Below the pieces are notes generated by a model that was given only the letters and a program-made list of their open reading frames with translations, ran no database searches and was not told the origin of the DNA. From contig NZ_CP046046.1 in assembly GCF_009676705.1 (NCBI RefSeq), positions 248,001 through 312,000 of the forward strand: a DNA stretch of 64,000 nucleotides, given 5' to 3'. Source of the DNA: Spiribacter sp. 2438 (GTDB taxonomy: Bacteria > Pseudomonadota > Gammaproteobacteria > Nitrococcales > Nitrococcaceae). The position numbers were made by a program, and so were the translations under genes. Each line of letters opens with the position of its first letter. Position 1 is the first letter of the stretch. Of the stretch, positions 60,154 to 64,000 are shown piece by piece.

Positions 60154-60372
60154 TCAGGCGAGGGGGCTCGGATTCGGTGCGATGGCACCGGTGAAGAGCC
60201 CCAGTAGGATCAACAGAAACAACGTCACTGACAGAACGATGCGCAGCGTGAGTGCATTCAGCGTTCGGCGGGATTCCCCGCGGTCTTTCATCAGGTAAAA
60301 TAGTCCGGATCCGAGACTGGCCAGGATCACCAGCAGAGTGATGACAATGGCGATCTTGATTAAAAGGTCCAT
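60154..60372 (-). CDS. DUF2909 (twin transmembrane) protein
   Basis: This 72-residue protein has two TM helices (IAIVITLLVILASLGSGLFYL and IVLSVTLFLLILLGLFTGAI) joined by KDRGESRRTLNALTLR, the core of DUF2909, a family encoded beside cox genes in gammaproteobacteria and thought to take part in oxidase assembly. Here it is on the minus strand, convergent with coxC and divergent from surf1. Function unknown. Confidence 0.88.
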   Translation of the reverse strand: MDLLIKIAIVITLLVILASLGSGLFYLMKDRGESRRTLNALTLRIVLSVTLFLLILLGLFTGAIAPNPSPLA

Positions 60373-60413
60373 GCGCGTGGTTCCTGATCAGTTTTGTAGA
60401 GTGTAAATGAATT

Positions 60414-60434
60414 GAGCGGCACTCTCAGCCGCTC
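60414..60434. repeat. Perfect 7-bp inverted repeat upstream of surf1
   Basis: GAGCGGC (60414-60420), loop ACTCTCA, GCCGCTC (60428-60434). The site is 17 bp before the surf1 start and in the 79-bp gap shared with the divergent DUF2909 gene. It may be an operator or a leader hairpin next to the surf1 ribosome binding site. Confidence 0.4.
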
Positions 60435-60451
60435 CCGGAGTCTGAGATCCG

Positions 60452-61204
60452 ATGCGAATCGCCGGCTTCGTTTTTTCACCCACACCCGTGCCGACGGTGG
60501 CGTATCTGGTGATTCTGACGTTGCTGGTGTCGCTGGGTTTCTGGCAACTGGATCGGGCCGAGGCGAAACGCACCGAGATGACTGAGCGGGCCGCGGCCTT
60601 TCGCGCGCCAGTGTTAGATTTGACGGAAACAACGGCGTCTCTGACGTCCCATGAGTTTCGGCGCGCCCGGGCCAGTGGCAGCTACGATTCCGAGCATCAG
60701 TTCTACCTGGACAACACGGTTGAAGACGGACAGGTGGGTTACCGGGTGCTGACGCCACTCAGGCTCGACGGCAGGGATGAGGCGGTGCTGGTGGACCGCG
60801 GTTTCGTTGCGATAACCGAGGGACGCGAGACGCTCCCCACGCCGCCACCGGTGGGCGATAACGCCGAGGTGGCCGGTCAGATCGGTCGGGGCCCCTGGGT
60901 GGGACTCCGTCTCGGTGAACCCTCGGACAACCCGGGCCAGTGGCCCCGTCGGGTGCAGTACATGGACATGCAATACAAAGGCGATGCACTGGATTACCCG
61001 CTGGCCGATTTTTTGCTGGTGGAGGGCTCATTGGCGACGGATGCGGTGATGCAGGACGTCGCAGTGCGGGATGCCTGGCGCTTTGGGCCGGAGCGGCATG
61101 AAGGCTATGCGTTCCAGTGGTTCGCCCTGTCCGCCACGCTGACCATTATCTGGCTGGTGGTGAATACCCGCCGGCTCAACAGCAACGAGGATTCCGCCGG
61201 ATGA
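60452..61204 (+). CDS. SURF1 family cytochrome oxidase biogenesis protein
   Basis: SURF1 helps insertion of haem a into subunit I. The 250-residue protein has TM helices at both ends (VAYLVILTLLVSLGFWQLDRAEAK at the start, and FQWFALSATLTIIWLVVNTRR at the end) around a periplasmic beta-rich domain (FRRARASGSYDSEHQFYLDN, VLTPLRLDGRDEAVLVDRGF, VGLRLGEPSDNPGQWPRRVQ, GFWQLDRAEAK motif). It overlaps the next gene by 4 bp, and is divergent from DUF2909. Confidence 0.93.
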   Translation: MRIAGFVFSPTPVPTVAYLVILTLLVSLGFWQLDRAEAKRTEMTERAAAFRAPVLDLTETTASLTSHEFRRARASGSYDSEHQFYLDNTVEDGQVGYRVLTPLRLDGRDEAVLVDRGFVAITEGRETLPTPPPVGDNAEVAGQIGRGPWVGLRLGEPSDNPGQWPRRVQYMDMQYKGDALDYPLADFLLVEGSLATDAVMQDVAVRDAWRFGPERHEGYAFQWFALSATLTIIWLVVNTRRLNSNEDSAG

Positions 61205-61791
61205 AGTCGTTAAAAGGGCGGTGGCAGTTCATCGCCATCGTGGCGCTGTTTTTCGTGCCCACCATTGGCGCCATGATCATGGTTTTCAGTGACTGGCGTC
61301 CGGCCAGCTTCACCAACAATGGTGATCTCGTGCAACCCGCCGAGGCCATCGCACCCGAGCAGTGGACACGGGTTCGAGCCGCCTCCGAGCCCCTGGCCGG
61401 GACCTGGCTGCTGGTGGTGCCGCAGACGGAGGCCTGTGGTGACGCCTGCGTTGAGCGCCTGGATCTGTTGACGCGCCTGCGGGTGGCCCTGGACCGGAAC
61501 ATCGACCGGGTGCGCCTGATTCTGCTGCAGCCGGATGACGGCCCGGTGCAAGCGGACTCGGTGCCCGGTGGTTTCGAATTAATGGAAACCAGTGCCGCGG
61601 GGCTGGAGCCACTGCTGACTCATGGTGGCGCGGCCATGGCCGCCCACATCGTTGATTACCGGGGGTTCCACGTCATGCGCTACGCGGAGCCGCTGGACGC
61701 GCCGGGACTGCTGGATGATCTGGAGAATCTGCTCAAACTCTCCAAAGAAGAAGCCGAACGACGTACCCGTGAGGAGGCCGCCGCACAATGA
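61201..61791 (+). CDS. SCO-like membrane-anchored protein with CxxxC, oxidase assembly
   Basis: This 196-residue protein starts at ATG 61201 (overlap ATGA with surf1). One TM helix (FIAIVALFFVPTIGAMIMVF, about 10-29) is followed by a thioredoxin-like domain: GTWLLVVPQTEACGDACVER with CxxxC at Cys79 and Cys83, the spacing of copper-binding SCO1 proteins, and His141/His149 in LLTHGGAAMAAHIVDYRGFHV, one of which may be the third Cu ligand. Related unnamed proteins occur between surf1 and ctaA in many gammaproteobacteria. A role in CuA delivery is an inference. Confidence 0.8.
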   Translation: MKSLKGRWQFIAIVALFFVPTIGAMIMVFSDWRPASFTNNGDLVQPAEAIAPEQWTRVRAASEPLAGTWLLVVPQTEACGDACVERLDLLTRLRVALDRNIDRVRLILLQPDDGPVQADSVPGGFELMETSAAGLEPLLTHGGAAMAAHIVDYRGFHVMRYAEPLDAPGLLDDLENLLKLSKEEAERRTREEAAAQ

Positions 61792-62792
61792 AATCCAATC
61801 CCTGGTTCTTCTGGCTGGCGCTGTTGACCACCGGCATCACATTGACCGTGGTGGTCCTGGGCGCCTGGGTTCGGTTGACGGATGCCGGCCTGGGTTGTCC
61901 GGACTGGCCGGGCTGCTATGGCCATCTGGACGTGCCCCGGACCCCCGAGGCAATTGCCGCTGCCAATGCCGCCTTTCCGGAACGGCCCGTCGAGGTCAAC
62001 AAGGGCTGGCGGGAGATGATCCATCGCTACGCGGCGGGCATCGTCGGGCTGCTGATCGCCGGCATGGGGTATTACGCCTGGCGTCGGCGCCACATCCCCG
62101 GCCAGTCCTGGAAGGTGCCGCTGTTTCTGATCGCCCTGGTGACGGTACAGGCCACTCTGGGGGCCTGGACGGTGACCTGGCAGCTCAAGCCGGCGGTGGT
62201 CACTGCTCATTTGCTGGGCGGCCTGGCGACGTTGTCGCTGCTCTGGTGGGTAACCCTACGGACCAATCGGCTCGGCGGTGCTGGCCGGCTGGCCGGCCGC
62301 CGAGGGCTGAATGCGCTCCTTGCCGCCGGCCTGGTGGTGGCCATCGGCCAGATCACCCTCGGGGGTTGGGTCAGCACCAACTATGCGGCCCTGGCCTGTA
62401 ATGAATTTCCTGCCTGTAGCCTCGGTGAATACTGGCCCGAACGCGCCGATTTCTCCGAGGGCTTCGTGCTCTGGCGCGGGCTTGGCGTGAACTATGAGTT
62501 CGGGGTCCTGGATCACCCGGCACGCATGGCGGTGCATCTGGTTCACCGGGCCGGGGCCATTGTCGCCGCCCTGGTGCTGGGTGCCCTGGCCTGGTGGCTG
62601 TGGCGGGCCGGGGGCATTGGGCGCGGCATCGGCGTCGCGCTAGGCGTGGTGCTGGTGGCGCAGATCGGCATCGGCATTGGCAACGTGGTCTACAGCTTGC
62701 CTCTGTCACTGGCGGTCGCGCACAATGCAGGCGCTGCGTTGCTCATGATGGTGCTTGTCACCGCCATTCATTTGATTCGACCGCTGAGATGA
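61788..62792 (+). CDS. ctaA: Haem A synthase
   Basis: CtaA (COX15) oxidises the methyl group of haem O to give haem A. The 334-residue protein has eight TM helices. Conserved marks are [70 protein letters not shown], and [12 protein letters not shown]; the His in these are the haem ligands. It starts in a 4-bp overlap with the SCO-like gene and overlaps ctaB by 4 bp, ordered assembly genes after the oxidase genes. Confidence 0.96.
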   Translation: MKSNPWFFWLALLTTGITLTVVVLGAWVRLTDAGLGCPDWPGCYGHLDVPRTPEAIAAANAAFPERPVEVNKGWREMIHRYAAGIVGLLIAGMGYYAWRRRHIPGQSWKVPLFLIALVTVQATLGAWTVTWQLKPAVVTAHLLGGLATLSLLWWVTLRTNRLGGAGRLAGRRGLNALLAAGLVVAIGQITLGGWVSTNYAALACNEFPACSLGEYWPERADFSEGFVLWRGLGVNYEFGVLDHPARMAVHLVHRAGAIVAALVLGALAWWLWRAGGIGRGIGVALGVVLVAQIGIGIGNVVYSLPLSLAVAHNAGAALLMMVLVTAIHLIRPLR

Positions 62793-63748
62793 CCATGAGC
62801 CGGACCCTGGAAGCCACCACCAACTCCGCCGCGGAGGATGCCTCGGGGCTGAGGCACCTGGCCCGGCATTGGCGGGACTACTACGAACTGACCAAGCCGG
62901 GCGTGGTGGCGCTGATGGTGTTCACCGCGGTGGTGGGCAACCTGTTGGCCAGTCCTGGAACCATTCCCTGGAACGCTTTGCTGGTGGGTAACCTCGGTAT
63001 CGCGCTGGCGGCCGGTTCCGCCGCCGCCATTAACCATCTGGTGGATCGAGGGGTTGACGGGCGCATGAAGCGCACCGAAGGCCGTCCACTACCCACCGGC
63101 CATCTGCGCACCAGTCATGCGGTGACCTTTGCCGGGGCGCTTGCCGCGGCCGGGCTCGGACTGCTGTATTTCGCGGTCAACCCCCTGACCGCCTGGCTTA
63201 CCTTCGGTTCACTGATCGGTTATGCATTCATTTACACGCTGTTCCTGAAGCGGGCGACGCCCCAGAACATCGTGATTGGCGGTGCTGCCGGTGCCGCACC
63301 ACCGGTGCTTGGCTGGGTGGCGGTCACCGGCAGCATCGACCCCCATGCGCTGCTGCTTTTCCTGATTATTTTCACCTGGACGCCGCCGCATTTCTGGGCA
63401 CTGGCGATCCACCGCCGCGAAGAGTACGCCAAGGTAGAAATTCCGATGCTGCCGGTTACCCACGGCGACCGGCATACGCGTTGGCAGATTCTTTTTTATA
63501 CCGCGTTACTGGTGGGGGTGACGTTGTTGCCGTTTGCCACGGGCATGAGCGGGCTGATCTACCTGGCGGCGGCCCTGGCGCTGGGCGCCCGGTATCTCTG
63601 GTTCGGGATTGCCATGCTGCAGAAGCCCGAAGAGCGTTCACTGCCCATGCGCTCCTTCGGCTTTAGCATTGTGTACCTGATGGCGCTTTTCGCGGCGCTG
63701 TTAACGGACGCCTATCTGCCAATTTTTGCCGGTTTGCTGGTGGGGTAG
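62789..63748 (+). CDS. ctaB: Protohaem IX farnesyltransferase (haem O synthase)
   Basis: CtaB (CyoE) adds farnesyl to protohaem to give haem O. The 319-residue protein starts at ATG 62789, overlapping the ctaA stop (ATGA); ATG 62795 is an alternative. [18 protein letters not shown], the Asp-rich [20 protein letters not shown] (DxxxD), [20 protein letters not shown] and [20 protein letters not shown] are typical. Nine TM helices are likely. It ends the oxidase assembly run, 30 bp before lipA on the other strand. Confidence 0.97.
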   Translation: MTMSRTLEATTNSAAEDASGLRHLARHWRDYYELTKPGVVALMVFTAVVGNLLASPGTIPWNALLVGNLGIALAAGSAAAINHLVDRGVDGRMKRTEGRPLPTGHLRTSHAVTFAGALAAAGLGLLYFAVNPLTAWLTFGSLIGYAFIYTLFLKRATPQNIVIGGAAGAAPPVLGWVAVTGSIDPHALLLFLIIFTWTPPHFWALAIHRREEYAKVEIPMLPVTHGDRHTRWQILFYTALLVGVTLLPFATGMSGLIYLAAALALGARYLWFGIAMLQKPEERSLPMRSFGFSIVYLMALFAALLTDAYLPIFAGLLVG

Positions 63749-63758
63749 CCCCCACCAG

Positions 63759-63771
63759 CCGGCATCGCCGG
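63759..63771. terminator. Possible bidirectional hairpin between ctaB and lipA
   Basis: CCGGC-ATC-GCCGG forms a 5-bp stem with extension by an A-T and G-T pair (AGCCGGC / GCCGGTT), between the convergent ctaB and lipA stops. There is no T-run on either side, so termination is only possible. Confidence 0.3.
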
Positions 63772-63778
63772 TTCGGGT

Positions 63779-64000
63779 TCAGCTGCCGCCGGCGACCTTG
63801 TCCAGCCCCACGTTGTTTTTCTCCAGCACCCGGTCAGCGCGATAGCTGGAGCGGACCAGCGGCCCGGACACCACTTCCAGAAATCCCTTGCCCAAACCGA
63901 TCTCGCGGAAGCGGTTGAACTGCTCGGGGGTGACGTAGCGGTCCACGGGCAGGTGGTTCACCGTCGGGCGCAGGTACTGACCGAACGTGACGATATCCAC
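63779..64000 (-). CDS. lipA: Lipoyl synthase, C-terminal part (5' end outside window)
   Basis: LipA inserts two sulfurs into octanoyl groups to form lipoate, using two 4Fe-4S clusters and SAM. Only the last 73 residues are visible; the start codon is beyond base 64000. The C-terminus [20 protein letters not shown], then [13 protein letters not shown] and [14 protein letters not shown] is highly characteristic; the SGPLVRSSY Ser binds the auxiliary cluster. It is convergent with ctaB. Confidence 0.95.
   Translation of the reverse strand: MDIVTFGQYLRPTVNHLPVDRYVTPEQFNRFREIGLGKGFLEVVSGPLVRSSYRADRVLEKNNVGLDKVAGGS

Overview
The window is a 64 kb stretch of chromosome from a GC-rich gammaproteobacterium. 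Gene content and order (priA, pntAA-AB-B, ubiD, mrcA-pilMNOPQ-aroKB, gltBD-hemE, gmk-rpoZ-spoT-ridA-recG-ubiCA, a coxBAC operon) match the Chromatiales/Ectothiorhodospiraceae-like part of the class. Proteins are often acidic with Glu/Asp-rich tails (MlaA, omega subunit, CoxB) and intergenic gaps are very short, which suggests a compact and perhaps halophilic genome; the exact genus is a guess. I see no rRNA, tRNA, insertion sequence, prophage or CRISPR array.

Layout. 1-5633: priA (cut by the window edge), a TIGR02444-type protein, and a four-gene proton-translocating transhydrogenase operon. 5836-10526: an HNH endonuclease, then mlaA, a ferredoxin/FNR-type reductase, ubiD and xthA on the minus strand. 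10602-19196: a selenium locus (below). 19212-23239: prlC, glutathione reductase and a gamma-carbonic-anhydrase-like protein. 23244-39118: a 16 kb minus-strand run, pilM-N-OP-Q, aroK, aroB, dgt, gltB, gltD, hemE, nudix, hemB, aroE, with an internal promoter before gltB. 39138-47067: mrcA, a conserved unknown, gltA, a type B L31, a SirB-like membrane protein, CPXCG protein, hemW, rdgB and rph. 47129-55989: gmk, rpoZ, spoT, ridA, recG, ubiC, ubiA, comF and bioC. 56077-63748: cytochrome c oxidase and its assembly genes; lipA is cut at the right edge.

The main find is the locus at 10602-19196. It encodes a hercynine-forming methyltransferase (EgtD), a PhnCDE-like ABC importer of the type predicted to take up selenium oxyanions, an EgtB-like non-haem iron enzyme (SenA), a selenosugar-synthase-like glycosyltransferase (SenB), and selenophosphate synthetase fused to an NADH-dehydrogenase-like flavoprotein (SenC/SelD). 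Together they make up an essentially self-contained selenoneine pathway: import, selenide activation to selenophosphate, selenosugar formation, and C-Se bond formation on hercynine. senA, the three transporter genes and egtD are a tightly coupled minus-strand operon; senB is divergent with 26 bp between starts; senC is convergent to senB and follows prlC. No ergothioneine-specific egtB/C/E and no selA, selB or mnmH is present in the window.

Other points of interest are a PilO-PilP fusion and a very short PilQ in the pilus/DNA-uptake operon, a cox operon without ctaG but with a 38-residue membrane protein and an SCO-like CxxxC protein, an AT-rich inverted repeat in front of rpoZ-spoT, and inverted repeats in the leaders of gltB, surf1 and the cox operon.
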